DNA of 64,000 nucleotides from Allium sativum (Eukaryota; Streptophyta; Magnoliopsida; Asparagales; Amaryllidaceae). Below are positions 1-11,894 of the stretch, one piece after another. Numbering within the stretch: position 1 is the first letter of the stretch; each line of letters opens with the position of its first letter. The notes below the pieces were generated by a model. The model did no database searches. It saw only the letters and a program-made list of their open reading frames with translations, and had not been told where the DNA came from. The position numbers and the translations under genes are program-made. Where the stretch lies: NCBI GenBank assembly GCA_030737875.1, contig CM060911.1, forward strand, positions 110,712,625-110,776,624, given 5' to 3'.

Positions 1-510
1 ATACGGGCGAAAGCGACAAAAGGCGAAGATTTCTGTTAAGGAAGTGTCGTGAAGTTGGATAGCTATTGGTGAGATTTCTGATTTAAAATTTATATATATA
101 TGTGTGAAGTAAAAGTGAATTGCTATATATAAATATATATATATACGCCCCCTCGTCCACAAACCATGGACGATATTTATTGGTTGAAATTGTTGTGGAA
201 ATTTAATTGATAGCGAATGATTGTTTGGGATTGTTTGTGATTGTTATTGGTTGATTGTGGTTGAAAAATACCCATTTGTGGTTGTGAAATATTTGGTTGA
301 AACCACTTAGGATTAGTTTGTGGAAATGAATAAATATATATACATGCCGCCTGCGTGCGAACTAGATGCATGTTTCCCATTGTCAAAAACCGCGAGGTTT
401 TAAGGTAGAGCGAGGAGCCGTACTAGGGACGGTGCCGGTGTAACTACCCTGCCGTTATGCTGCCGAAATTTTGAATAATATTTGTGTGTTTGAATTATTT
501 TCATATGCTT

Positions 511-870
511 AAACTATTGAAAACATTCATGTGTTGAATTGATATTCATTCGTTGTTTAGAAATTCATGTGTTGAATGGTATTCATATTTTGAAATAAAC
601 TGTTAGATAATAAAAATCACATTTTTATCTATATCTAAAAACTATTGAAAACATTCATGTGTTGAATTGATATTCATTCGTTGTTTAGAAATTCATGTGT
701 TGAATGGTATTCATATTTTGAAATAAACTGTTAGATAATAAAAATCACATTTTTATCTATATCTAAAAACTATTGAAAACATTCATGTGTTGAATTGATA
801 TTCATTCGTTGTTTAGAAATTCATGTGTTGAATGGTATTCATATTTTGAAATAAATTGTTTTATGATAAA
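511..870. repeat. 128-bp tandem repeat, about 2.8 copies, inside LTR E
   Basis: The string AAACTATTGAAAACATTCAT starts at 511, 639 and 767, an exact 128-bp period. The first two units are almost identical and the third diverges after about 855. The near identity points to a recent duplication within the LTR. Confidence 0.95.
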
Positions 871-1489
871 AATTCTATTTTATCACCTACATGAACTATA
901 TAGAAAAAATAGTGTTTCGAAATGAGTTGTTTTACAATAAAAATCACATTTTTGTTGTATGCATAAATCGTTAAAATATGAAGTGTTAAAAATAGCCACT
1001 TGTTCAAAATAAACATAGATGAGTTGAAATATTCATTAATTAGCTAATGAAATGATTTGCACCTATTTATGTAACATTAGAATGAATGGTGTTCTTAAAC
1101 CAAATAGAAATCGAATATGAAGTTGAATAGAAAATGAAAAATGATATGGACTGTATATATATGTACATGCATATTCATTGAACAGGTTATAGCGAAGGGG
1201 CTAGAGAAGAGGAATAAAATTTTGTGCCCGACAAATAGGTACACATTTACTGATTTGTTTGGGTGATGATTTTGAGCCTATTGGCTAGCCGCTTGGCTTC
1301 TTCTTTTTCTTTTTGAGATTAGAAGGACCGGGACGCTATTTGCGATTTCCCGACGCTTCCGGTGCAGGGGAGGTTATGGCGAAATTTTTTTCAAAATTTA
1401 AGGTGTTAGAAAATTTTTTGAAGTTAAAACGATATTGGAATTGTTGAATGAACTATATTTATATAACTATATAAATATAAATAAAATTA

Positions 1490-1936
1490 AAACGAAACGA
1501 AGCCGTGCAGTTCGTATTTCGAAACCGTAATTTCAAACGACTAGTACGGGAAATCCGACCACTGGATTTTCCCGAAACCTCAACCGTCGGGTTCGCCTTG
1601 GAATAATCTTTCCAACGGCACCAACCTTGTAAAAATCCAACGGTTGGATTGTCTGGAATGTTTAATTCAAATCTGAAGAAAAACAGCGCCAGAAGCGATT
1701 ATATTTATATATATATAAATATAATTATATATTTAATCGAATAACGACGCTGCAGTTCGTATTTTGAAATCGAAAATTCAAACGATTGTACCGGGAGATC
1801 CGACCGTCGGATTTTCCCGAAACTGGAACCGTTGGATTCGTTTTGAAAAGACCTTTCTAATGATGTAAATTTTGTAAAGATCCAACGGTTAGATTTTCAG
1901 ATATGTGTAAATCAAATCTGAAGAAAAACAGCGCCA
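1490..1936. repeat. Diverged direct duplication (about 200 bp, 245-bp spacing) inside LTR E
   Basis: Two copies start near the strings TGCAGTTCGTATTTCGAAA (1506) and TGCAGTTCGTATTTTGAAA (1751). Both end with AAATCTGAAGAAAAACAGCG, near 1690 and 1936. They differ at many positions, so this duplication is older than the 128-bp repeat. Each copy contains CCGACC(G/A)(T/C)(C/T)GGATTTTCCCGAAAC-type sequence. Confidence 0.85.
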
Positions 1937-2853
1937 CGGCCGCCTTATGGCCCGAAGCGTCGTTTTGAATAAAATGGCTATTTTAAAATAAATAAAAATA
2001 GCGATAAATAGTTATAAAATATCGTAAGCGATATGGAATGGAAATAAACTGAATTTGCTTGATTTATGTGATGTTTGATGGTTGAATGTGTTTGGTGTGA
2101 AAACTATACAAAGAACACAATTGGTGTTGTCGAATAATTTAACCATTGAAATAAATCGATTTGAAATTCTAAATATACGTGAATTATTTGAAAAGGCCGA
2201 GTTAATTCTCATTTCGAATAATCGACCGACGATTGAAATTCGAAGATGAAGACGATGGTCGAAGACCGGAGATCTTCACCTCGTTTGGATGGTAACCGAG
2301 GTCCTGATTGGGAGGCATCCCGAAATATGGATAATGAGTGGTGATCGTTCAGACGTACGTGTTGATCGAAGGGTTTGCGAGGTATTTAGTGCCTCCGGTT
2401 TCCTTCAGACCCAGAACGGACTTGTAAATGGACTGTGTGTCCGACATTGGAATTTGTTCTGTGTGATTGATAGCCATCAGTTGCACGGGGTGAATTGCCT
2501 GTGTGGCATGCTAAGATGCAGTGATCAGGGCTTCTGTTGAAAAGCAAAGTCTTGTGGTGATGATCAAAGCACCGCCTGTGTGGCGTAGCTTTGTGTATAA
2601 CGTGAATTCGCGAGCCTCACACCCCGGTATGAACCTAAAACGGGAGCAGGACCTCAGGGGGGACGTGCGTTTTCTTTCTAGCTAGGGTGGTGTCAGTGAC
2701 CTACCAGCCCTGACATTTATATACTTTTCACCTATGTGGTTGTTGCTGTTGCGAGGCGCCTCGGTTTGATCGGACGATCCGGGTCCGATGGAGTCATTCG
2801 TTGGCTCATTTACACCCCAAAGGGTGGAGAAACGCATTGTTCAGGCATTATAA

Positions 2854-2906
2854 TCCACTTCGTGTGGACCGGCCCTGACGATCCAAGGTACGGTTGCGGC
2901 TGTACC
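2854..2906 (+). other. Pair of small hairpins in LTR E
   Basis: Stem 1 is TCCAC/GTGGA around a TTCGT loop (2854-2868). Stem 2 is GGTAC/GTACC (2887-2906). They lie in a GC-rich part of an otherwise AT-rich LTR. They occupy a comparable place to the hairpin pairs of LTRs A and D, but the sequence is different. Structure is inferred by eye from complementarity. Confidence 0.45.
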
Positions 2907-3754
2907 TGAGGGGCGGGCTAGAGCGTCTCGAATTCGGTAAGGACTATCTTTTGCCTTGGTTCATGACGGAAATCCAAATTCCAAATACGTGATCATGCGG
3001 TTTTGATTGTATATATATATGGCGACATGATATATGGTACCCATGCCGTCTATGATTGATAGTTATGGTTTGAAATTGTTTTCAAAAACATATGAACACT
3101 AGCAATAATATCAAATGCCTTTGTTTTATTCGTATCAAGCATATCTTGGCCGTTATAAGGTAAAAACTCTATCCTCCGGTTTGCGTTGCATTGTGTGATG
3201 GGAACTGAGTCTTATAACGGCTTCATTTTTATAAAAAGCATAGCGATGTTTAAAAGAAAGATTTGTTTTAAAGCATTGGCAATCCAATGGAGTAAACCCG
3301 TTCCGCGAAAGTGGCGTGGTCCTGTGATTAGCCAATTATATATGTGTTGAGTAGATTTCTCATACCAGTCCCATGACTGACTCGTAGTTTGTTTCACTCT
3401 CAAACTCGGGTGCCCCTTTTTCTATACGGGCAGCCTTGTATTCAGGTTTAGCTGGTTCTTTCTGGATAGCTGGAGCTGAAGATGGATCCTATCATTTATT
3501 TCTTTTTATGCTGTTCAGCTCCTATTGTACATATTTTGTTTATTTCCGCTGTAGACATTTATGTATAGCTGAACTGTATTTGTACTAAGTAAGATCCTGT
3601 ATACTGTGTAACTCTGATGATTACTTTTATCCAGTATATTTTGTTGTTCATTCTGGTGTATTTATTTAATTTTGTTCTGCTATTATATGTTTCTGTGTTA
3701 TATTCCAAAGATAACCTTGTTTCCGTGAGAACGGGAAATCGGGTCGTCTCACCA

Positions 3755-6345
3755 TGCTGCATAGCCCAACTTTTGTTATTTCCTGGTTGTGAGGTTTGAG
3801 GTCATGTTTCTCCTTCTGATAGATTATTTCTTTAATTACTTTGAATGTCACATCGTCCTATCCGTCAGAAATACTCATTCGATTACCCAAATATATCATG
3901 GGCAACAAAGGGCAATAAAGCTAAAAGAAACGAATTTCTCCGCTACCAACGTGATATACTTACGTAAGAAGATGTGTAGACTACAACTGATATACGTTGC
4001 CAAACACTCGTCCATTCGGGTTTGTCCTAGGCCTGAATAGACCGAAGATACTATTTAAAATTTCTCTTGCATATCGTCGTCTTCGGTATTCTGACATGCA
4101 TCGTATGCTTCGAGTCGAAGTGGAATATTTATTCAGGATTCTTTAAAACGATATACGAAATGTCTTTTATAGTCGATAGATAATTATCAGCTTAATCTGA
4201 TTATAATTCAGTTTACACATTATTTATCATCACACAAACAGTATATGTTTACTTCGTTCATAACAGGATAATTTAATTATCTTTTAAAATCGAACAGTTA
4301 AAGTGTGCGCGTTGCACACAGTATTTATTTCATTTTTTGATCATCATTTACAAATGAACGAAATAAGCGTGTGCGTCGCAAATGGTGTTTCACTTCGTTT
4401 ATCATCGCTATTTAGACGATGTTCCATACTTCCAATTTCTTTGTAAATTATCTTCTTACGTATAGTTAATCATAAATAATTTAAATTTATAATTTAAATT
4501 AATTATCCACTTATTTTTTCTATTTTTAAAACCTGTCGAATTTCTACAGTCGAACCTTTCCCCCTTAAAGTATTAATTTTCCTTTACCAGTACCACCTTT
4601 CTTCCTCAAGATCCAGTGCACAGTTGTGCACGTGCACACGCCAACCAGATGTCGTCGACCACCAATGACCACTCCAACACATCGCCTTCCACCTCCAGAC
4701 TTCGTCGATGTCCTCTGATCCGATCATCAGTGGGTATGCAGTGATTTCACTGTTTTCATTTTCTTCCTCGAATGGGTTCATCGGAGAACATGCCTCGTTC
4801 TCTCACCTCAGTCCACCGGAACGCTTCCGACTCCGACCACATCTCAACGTCGTCCCCCTCCGCCGTTTCCCCCAGTACTGCAGCCTCCAAAATTCGCCGT
4901 TACGATGTAGTTCTGACGTGAATGCAAACACAAAAACATGAACCCAAAACCCTATTTTTGATTCGATCTACAAATTTACACTATAGAAAAATCTTTTTGT
5001 ATTTTTCCTATAGCCGGCTAGCCCAGTCTTTCCATTCCTCCCTGCGCCATGAACTTCGGTCACTTAGATCGTTGGAATTTGATCAGGAAGCAGTTTCTGA
5101 CCATCCCAATGTTTCTCGAGTATCACATAGTTAAAAATCATGAATTTACCACTAAAAATCATCTTTTAGTATTACAATTTCATTCATATGTATAAACCAT
5201 GATTCTGAGAGTTTTGAATTTCCCTGTTATACTGTTGTTACATAGAACATTACGTTTCTCTGTTTTCCTAGCATATAACTTCATTTTTTTTTACTGTGTT
5301 ATATTTCTAATGTATAAAGCATATACATTATACTCTTATGTATACATAAATTTGCATGAGAATTTTGGTTAACATTTTCTCCTGGAACAGATAATTATGA
5401 TATTCTGTTTTGCCCAAAATGGAGCACGGATTTGTTAACTAAGGATTTAAACTAACAACAACACTTGTGCAAACATCCTAGTATGTTTCTACATGGAATA
5501 CCAGTCACACAGATGTAAATCAAGGTGTTCTAGCATCAAACATTATTTGTTGACAGTTGGCAAATGATGACCACAACAGAACTTGCAACAGAGCATTCAA
5601 AAACCGATGTATTAATCAAAGACTTAAACAATAAAGTAACAAATGTTCACTCACCTTAATGCTTTCCAGAATCCAAGTAGAATGATCTTCAGAATTTATT
5701 GTGAACTTATGTTGTGATGTGGGAGAAAATGCACGCTCTTATGTAGTATTTATAGCCAACTTAAGTTATGAAAAATCCATTTTTCTGCACATGCTCCTAC
5801 AGTGAAATTCAGATTAGCCTTAACCCTTACCCCTTAGTTCCTACGGCTATTTTGTGAAAACTATGCATGAAAATTTTGTTTTATTAAGGTGCCTTAGCCA
5901 ATAGCTTTATCCTAGGTTTGTTCTTCTAGAAGAATTTTCCATGCTTTCGTTAAATGCTAGGTATCTCTTTAGATTTGAAAGTATTTAAAAATTGGTTTTT
6001 CTTTATCTCTTTCTTACTTGATATTTTTCTTCATACAAGTTGTGCACATGCAAACCACGTTTGAGAGGGTTTTAGGTGTTTCTGAGGTGATGGTTCTCAA
6101 ATTCTAGTTTCACTATTCAAGTAACATTTATTTAATAATTTTGTCTTATGTTCATGGATATTTCTTTTTTCTTTTCTTTTCTTTTGTCAAAGAGTCAAAT
6201 GATTTGGGTGCCATTTGTTTTAAGTGTTCATATATGTATGTTATGGCCGAATTGCCATAAGCATTCTTGTTTTTTTTTGTTTAAAGTCCTCCTTTATTTT
6301 TAAAGTAAACAAAATACCCTTTTCCATGATGTATTCTACTAGTTA

Positions 6346-6379
<34 letters not shown>

Positions 6380-6639
6380 AGTATACACTTATATGTTCAT
6401 AACTACAAATATGTTTTCAAGTGATTATTTCAAATGTTACATATTTGCTTTATGTTAAACAAGTTAAATTATAACTCCAATATGTACATTGCTTAGTGTA
6501 TTCATATCATGTATAATTATATATACATACACATATATATAAAATTTTCAATTGCTTTTAGTTTTTGTTAAATATATCTTTTCACTTTAATTCCCTTATA
6601 ACTATGATTATCAAAGCTAGAAAAAGTCGGGACATTACA
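3755..6639 (-). repeat. 3' LTR of element A (partial)
   Basis: It aligns with 14589-17794 from TGCTGC(A/C)TAGCCCAAC at the left to AGTCGGGACATTACA at the right. Read on the minus strand it starts TGTAATGTCCCGAC, a common chromovirus LTR start. About 0.9 kb of the LTR (matching 13664-14588) is missing on the left, where LTR E begins. It contains a TATA box at 5745-5756 and a (TA)n run near 6347-6376. Confidence 0.85.
5745..5756 (-). promoter_or_regulatory. TATA box of element A 3' LTR
   Basis: The minus strand reads GGCTATAAATAC, about 0.9 kb inside the LTR. The same box is present in the other LTR of A. It is the likely core promoter of the element, since the position and sequence fit a plant pol II TATA box. 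Confidence 0.6.
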
Positions 6640-6664
6640 GTCCACCCCCTTAAAAGAATTTCGT
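6640..6664 (-). other. Polypurine tract of element A
   Basis: On the minus strand the sequence runs GACGAAATTCTTTTAAGGGG and then GGTGGAC, directly before the LTR start TGTAATG. This purine run next to the 3' LTR is the plus-strand primer site for reverse transcription. The conserved GGGGACGAAATT block just upstream is typical of plant chromoviruses. Confidence 0.8.
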
Positions 6665-6714
6665 CCCCGAAATTTAAAGAGAGATAGAACGATTTTCCCC
6701 AAAAGATGATACTT

Positions 6715-6719
6715 CATAT
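6715..6719. repeat. Left target-site duplication CATAT of copia solo LTR
   Basis: CATAT directly precedes TGATGGAAATTT and recurs at 8160-8164 directly after CTCTAACA. Confidence 0.9.
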
Positions 6720-8159
6720 TGATGGAAATTTAGGATCAATAACAGCGGAATCAAGCAATTTTTCAGCCCTAAAAGCATACATGAAATTCGAAATTGGGTT
6801 AACAGTTATACCTTTCATCCTCTGCTTCGATTATCAAGATCGACTGCTTTCAAAATCAGGGTTAATCGATTCGTAGCTCTCCAATCGTCGAGCCTCTAGG
6901 GGTTGTACACACGAACGAGTTCTTATCCGATCAAATCGAAGAAGGGAATGGGATCTGGTGCTAGCCGCCATGATTAGGGTTTCCAAATGAAGAAAAAGTA
7001 AAAACCGGGTTTTGTTTTTGCATCTGGATCTAATCCCCGCAAGAATGGTTCACGTGTGTATATAAAGAATAATATAATATCCTTTATAAACTATAGTGTA
7101 CACCATGAAATAAGGAAACCCTTGTTATACCATTTCAACATCAAACAAAACACCAACAATTTGATATTTTATTTATCCAATACATGTCTTCCCATTATAA
7201 CGTTCTAAGCGTGTGACCACATAGGTTATTACAACGTTGGCAATAATTTTAAATCGTATTTAAATTATAAACAGTGAGCGGTATCTAGCAACACATCACT
7301 GCTACCCAAGTTATAATAATTATATCGAATCGATACAACCTGTTCTATGACCAGTGTCTCAATGTATTATAATCCTTTTAACCGATATATCCAGGATTAA
7401 ACTAGAGGCATGGATCGTATCATCCTCATTTTAATCCGTTTTTCTTGATCGATGAGTAAACTGTTTAAAACAAATCAGTATTTGAGCACGACCATGCATT
7501 TCACAGTTTCACTCAATCAAGAGGCCCATGGATATCACTACGAATATATCGTAGGGTTAAATTCCATCTAGATCATTCATAATTTCCATTCGATTCGAGA
7601 TGTATCCAATAATCACCGTTATCGTTACTCTGTTACGAAATAACTTTAGATGATATCAAAACACAAATATCCTCGAATAAAATTATAATGATTTCAGGTC
7701 TGAGGACCATTACATCACTGTCACTATGAGAATAACTTATGATACTGTTAATTATATTCCATGGAGTTATCTCACGGCGGGTCAGCCCAATACGCTATTC
7801 TCCAATACATATTTATATCTTGATTTTAATATCACGTATATTAATGATCAATGAGATGTGATCATCAGTCAATCAATATACTAGTCTCAACGCTTTATTG
7901 TTGTCCTTTATAAACAATAAAACTCGACTAGGGACATTTCAGGAATTATAATACTTATCACATTATATAATCTCAAGTTCAGTCTTACTCGAACTATATA
8001 ATTCCGTATTATTATTCTAAGGACTTCTATTATATTAATATTTATATTACGCAGTAAATATAATATAATAGAATATTATTTTATTCCAAATAAAATGATA
8101 ACAACAACATTGTTATATATCTCATCAAATGGATTGCCTCTAGGGCATAAACTCTAACA
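6720..8159 (-). mobile_element. Solo LTR of a copia-type retrotransposon (1440 bp)
   Basis: The segment begins TG and ends CA, and is flanked by perfect 5-bp duplications CATAT. On the minus strand it starts TGTTAGAGTTTATGCCCTAG, which resembles LTR starts of plant Ty1/copia elements. No gag or pol sequence is attached, so it is best explained as a solo LTR left after LTR-LTR recombination. It lies in the 3' UTR of element A, between the accessory ORF and the polypurine tract, so it is younger than A. The superfamily is assigned from recognition of the LTR start; element structure is certain, family less so. Confidence 0.85.
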
Positions 8160-8164
8160 CATAT
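8160..8164. repeat. Right target-site duplication CATAT of copia solo LTR
   Basis: It matches 6715-6719 exactly. Confidence 0.9.
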
Positions 8165-8313
8165 CATAACCACTTAGTACATTATAATTATACACTAGTT
8201 CCATACTCGTACTAGTCATACACAACATACTACCATCCTTAGGCTACACTTGACTAATTCAAGTTATAAGCTATATAATATACATATACATAGTCTACAC
8301 ACATCCCTCCATT

Positions 8314-9006
8314 CTACTCCTCCGAGTCGCTGTCAATCACAATCACCTCGTCGTCCGAGATGTTAACAACCTCTACCACTTCATTGTCGTCGTCTGATAA
8401 CTCAAAACCCCCAACAGTACCCTCGGTAATTGGTTCCTCCTTATCGTCGTTGGGAATCTCAATAACTTCTACTGGTGGAAGTAGATACACTTGTATCGTC
8501 GGGTATCCGTAATCTCCATAGATCTCTACAAATCCACCTACTTCATGATACTCTACGAGAGACTGCTCGATTCTCGCCCATATCGCTAACACTGGGTCAA
8601 CAAACTCTTCTGGTTGAGCTCCTATAGCAAAGACTGGTGTCTCTGTGACAACATCCTCCTCTTCCTCATACTCTTCTTCGTCTTCTTCCTCGCCATCGAT
8701 ATCCATATCCTCAGTATCGTCTTCATCCTTGTCGCTGTCGACACCTTCATCACTACCCCCAAATCATGTCTCTATCATCAACACATCATCTTCATCTGTA
8801 AATCCTTGACTGTCTTCATCTTGCTCCATAGGTTCGCTTCTACCGATGTATGACCCCTCTGATGTCCTATGAGTACCCTCGTTTTCGCTAGGTGATCTCT
8901 CCCGAACGTCTTCCAAGTTTCCCACTCTTGATTTCTTTGCCTGCAGCCTAATGATCTGTAGTGGTGTCAGTCTTTTCCTAGTCGTAGTCTTCATCAAAGG
9001 TGCCAT
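8314..9006 (-). pseudogene. Accessory ORF of element A, acidic tail with SUMO-interaction-like motifs
   Basis: The ORF begins at the ATG at 9006, immediately after a splice-acceptor-like TTTACTTTCCAG, and runs 231 codons to 8314. One in-frame TGA (8764-8766) splits it; both parts are in the same frame and similar in character. The N-terminal third is basic (RKRLTPLQIIRLQAKKSR) and could be a nuclear-localisation region. The C-terminal half is very acidic (GEEEDEEEYEEEED) and ends EVIVIDSDSEE, the pattern of a SUMO-interacting motif: a hydrophobic core followed by acidic and serine residues. A second such core is VEVIEIPNDDKEE. It lies after pol and before the polypurine tract, the usual place for accessory ORFs. 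I do not recognise the family. The motif reading is inference. The internal stop suggests this copy is dead, unless it is read through. Confidence 0.6.
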
Positions 9007-9169
9007 CTGGAAAGTAAACAAGGAAATAGAACTCATCAATGGTAGAATCATAACAAGAGAGTTCATAAGTCCTAAATAAACTAAATCCAAAAATGCACAT
9101 AACAATGCTCACAGAAATAAAGAAATCCAAGGTTTCAATTCATCTAAACAACCAAATAGTAAAACATAC
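9007..9169 (-). other. Putative 163-nt intron between pol and the accessory ORF
   Basis: On the minus strand the donor is GATTAG|GTATGT and the acceptor TTTACTTTCCAG|ATGGCA, both good plant splice signals. The donor lies exactly after the pol stop codon TAG. Splicing would give TAG-ATG with both codons in the same frame. Predicted only. Confidence 0.5.
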
Positions 9170-9684
9170 CTAATCTGTAGAAAAATCCGGGTTTAACTTC
9201 CTGATATGGTTCTTTGTTTCCCACGTGCAATCCTTCAGATTTTCGCTCCACGGAATCTTAAGCAGACTTACCACTTTGTTGCAAAGCTGTTTTTCCTCTC
9301 TATCGATAATGCGAAATGGCTGTTGAATTACCGTCAAATCTATTTCAATCTCTATCTCTCGCTGAACAGATGGCTCCAGAATTAAGGATGGATCGTGCAA
9401 ACACTTCCTTAAATTAGATATATGGAATACGTTGTGAATTCCTTCCATATGTTCTGGTAATTCAACTGTATAAGCTAGAAATCCAATTCTCTCAAGAATA
9501 CGGAAGGTTCAACATATCGCGGAGTTAACTTTACGGCTTTTCCAAATCTCACAACTCCTCTCATCGGTGAAATCTTCACAAATACCAGATCTCCTATATC
9601 AAATACAAGATCTCTTCGCCTATGATCAGCATAGCTTTTCTGGCGATCTTGAGCTTCTTTCATTCTTAACTTCACCAACTCCAC
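9170..9684 (-). pseudogene. Element A integrase C-terminus and chromodomain
   Basis: The integrase tail carries QDRQKSYADHRRRDLVFDIGD and GDLVFVKISP (9684-9475). After a frame break it continues as HNVFHISNLRKCLHDP and then a chromodomain-like end, IIDREEKQLCNKVV ... WSENLKDCTWE ... IRKLNPDFSTD, stopping at 9170-9172. In chromoviruses this domain directs integration to particular chromatin. The YVEPSVFLRELDF* end of the first piece shows a frameshift where the family has a GPF-like motif. The terminal TAG overlaps a splice-donor-like sequence. Confidence 0.8.
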
Positions 9685-9689
9685 CTTCT

Positions 9690-10744
9690 CTGTTGCTTCT
9701 CAGATCATATCTGGTCCAAGTACTAATTTGTCTCTGGATTCGATCCAACATGCGGGTGCTTTGCAAGGTCTTTCGTACAGTGCTTCGTATGCTGCCATCT
9801 TTATACTCGCCTGGTAACTATTGTTATAAGTGAATTCCACCAGGTGTAAATGATCCTCCTATGATCCTCCAAAATCTATAATACAAGCTCTTAACAAATC
9901 CTCCAATATCTGATTTACTCTTTCAGTCTGACCGTCCGTTTGAGGAAGGTAAGCTGTACTGAAATTCAATTTCGCTCCTAATGTTTTCTGCAATGCTTTC
10001 CAAAATTTAATTGTAAAAATGGGATCTCAATCGCTTACAATGCTTGCTGGGACTCCATGCAATCGTACAATTTCTCTCTTGAAAACTTCGGCTAAAGATG
10101 TGGCTGTGCATGTTGGTTTTATTGGAAAAAAATGCGTGCTTTTTGTTAGCCGATCTACAATTACCCAAATCCCTTCAAATCCTCTTCTTGTTATAGGAAA
10201 TCCATCGATAAAATCCATTGATATCATTTCCCACTTCCAGTTGGGTATCTCTAATGGTCGCAATAGTCCAGCAGTCCTTTGATGATCTCCTTTGACTTGC
10301 TGACAGCACAGACATTCATTCACATAAGTTGTAATATCCTTCTTCATTCCTGGCCACCAGAATACTCGTTTCATATCATTATTCATCTTATGTATTCCTG
10401 GATGGATTCTCAACTTCGATGCATGGCATTCTTTCAAAACTTCTTGCCTCAACCCATCTATATTTGGAACACATAATCTATTGTTAATTCTTAACACTCC
10501 TTGGTTATCCAACTCGAAATCAGACTCGTTTCCATCCGTGACTCCTTGAATGATTTTCTCTACTTTGGCTTCTCTCTTCTGATTACTTATAATCCTTTCT
10601 TGGAGAGTCGGTGTGACTTCCAATAGGGATAAAATTGCATTTCTACTCAAGGCGTCAACTACTACATTTGCTTTTCCGGGTGTATAAATGATGTCCAAAT
10701 CATATGATGCAAGAAATTCCAACCATCGTTGTTGTCTCAAATTT
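9690..10744 (-). pseudogene. Element A integrase (zinc-binding and catalytic core)
   Basis: The open part 10740-10027 carries the end of RNase H (VVVDALSRNA), then the HHCC zinc-binding region (HPGIHKMNND ... CLCCQQVKG), and then the catalytic core with the first Asp in WEMISMDFIDGFP and the second in VPASIVSD. Integrase joins the cDNA to host DNA. From about 10026 leftward the DGQTE-type region is still recognisable, but stops interrupt the frame, so no full enzyme can be made. Confidence 0.8.
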
Positions 10745-11890
10745 AAATCTTTTTGAGAAACAGATATCTCAATGGTTTATGGTTTATGGTCTGTAAAAAG
10801 CTCGAATTTTCCACCCAAAAGATAATGTCTCCATATATTCAATGCAAAAACAACGACCAATAACTCCAGATCGCGAGTTGCATAATTCTTCTCGTGTATC
10901 TTTAATTGTCTACTTGCATATGAAATTACGCGACCGTTCTACATCAACACAGCTCCAAATCCAAATTCACAAGCGTTAATGTAAACTGTGAATCCACTCG
11001 TTCCATCAGGAACAGCTAATACTGGTGCTTCGGTTAATTTCTTCTTTAACTCCTGAAAAGATTCTTCACACTTTGGGGTCCAAATAAACTTTTGGCCTTT
11101 CTTCGTTAACTTCGTCAAATGAGACAGTATCTTGGAATAATCTTGGATAAATCTTCGGTAGTATCCTGCCAATCCTAGGAAACTTCGAACATCGGTTGGT
11201 GTACGAGGTTGTTTCCATTGTTGTACTGCTTTAACTTTTATGGGATCTACTGATATTCCATCTCCATTCACGATATATCCCAAAAATCTCACTTCGGACT
11301 TCCAAAAATGACAATTTGAAAACTTTCCTTCAATACGTTTTTCCTTATAGGTTTCTAGAACTACTCTAAGATGATAGCGATGCTCCTCTTCAGTTTTTGA
11401 ATAAACCAGAATATCGTCAATGAAAATTAGAACGAACTTGTTCAGAATTTTCCTAAAGACTCTGTTCATCAAGTCTACAAAAAATGCTGGTGCGTTGGTT
11501 AGACCGAATAGCATAACCAACCACTCATAAAAGAAATCTGAGCCTCTGAATGCTGTTAAAGGAATACTATCTTTATCAATTCTTAATTGGTGTAATCCCG
11601 TTGCTAAATCCATTTAGGAGAATATGGTTGCTTCGTGCATTTGATCGAAAAGATCATCGATTCGGGGTAAAGGATATTTGTTTTTGATGGTTACTTTGTT
11701 TAACTCTCTATAGTCTACACACAGTCGTAACGACCCATCAGACTTCACTACAAAAACTACCGCCGAGCCCCAACTAGAAAAACTAGGTCAGATTAAGCCT
11801 TTATCTAGCAAATCCCGTGTTTGTTTCTTTAGTTCCAAAACTTCTTTTTGAGCCATACGTCTTTTTGGTCACACTATTGGTCTTGCTCCT
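10745..11890 (-). pseudogene. Element A reverse transcriptase and RNase H
   Basis: The best piece is 11613-10939. It includes MDLATGLHQLRIDKDSIPLTAF, the catalytic FIDDILVYS, FLGYIVNGDGISVDP and [12 protein letters not shown]. The N-terminal RT part (11640-11860) is present as [21 protein letters not shown] sequence broken by stops. RNase H starts at VYINACEFGFGAVLM, where the family has YTDAS; the Asp to Asn change hits an active-site position. A stop follows GAVLM. The products would copy element RNA into cDNA and remove the RNA strand. Confidence 0.85.
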
Positions 11891-11894
11891 GGAA

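Larger units (their letters stand above)
1..3754 (+). repeat. LTR fragment of chromovirus E (3' end of a plus-strand LTR)
   Basis: No gene is seen here. Parts of this stretch are recognisably related, in the same orientation, to LTR D (36255-37380) and, in reverse, to LTR A (13664-14588). Shared blocks include a CCAGTC-CATGACTGAC segment near 3365-3385 and an ACGGGCAG block near 3425. The last bases (AAATCGGGTCGTCTCACCA) align with the LTR A terminus (AAAATCGCGTCGTTACA), so 3754 is taken as the LTR end. The next base begins sequence of the element A LTR in the opposite orientation. E is therefore read as inserted into A, with the rest of E left of the window. Internal tandem repeats are listed separately. 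The LTR start is not visible. Confidence 0.6.

Noticed and set aside
6347..6376. (TA)n run as a promoter or origin
   Set aside because: It is a simple dinucleotide repeat also present in the other LTR of A (near 17488-17516); no further signal.
9567..10476. Plus-strand ORFs across the integrase region of element A
   Set aside because: They are antisense to well-recognised integrase domains and show no domain of their own.
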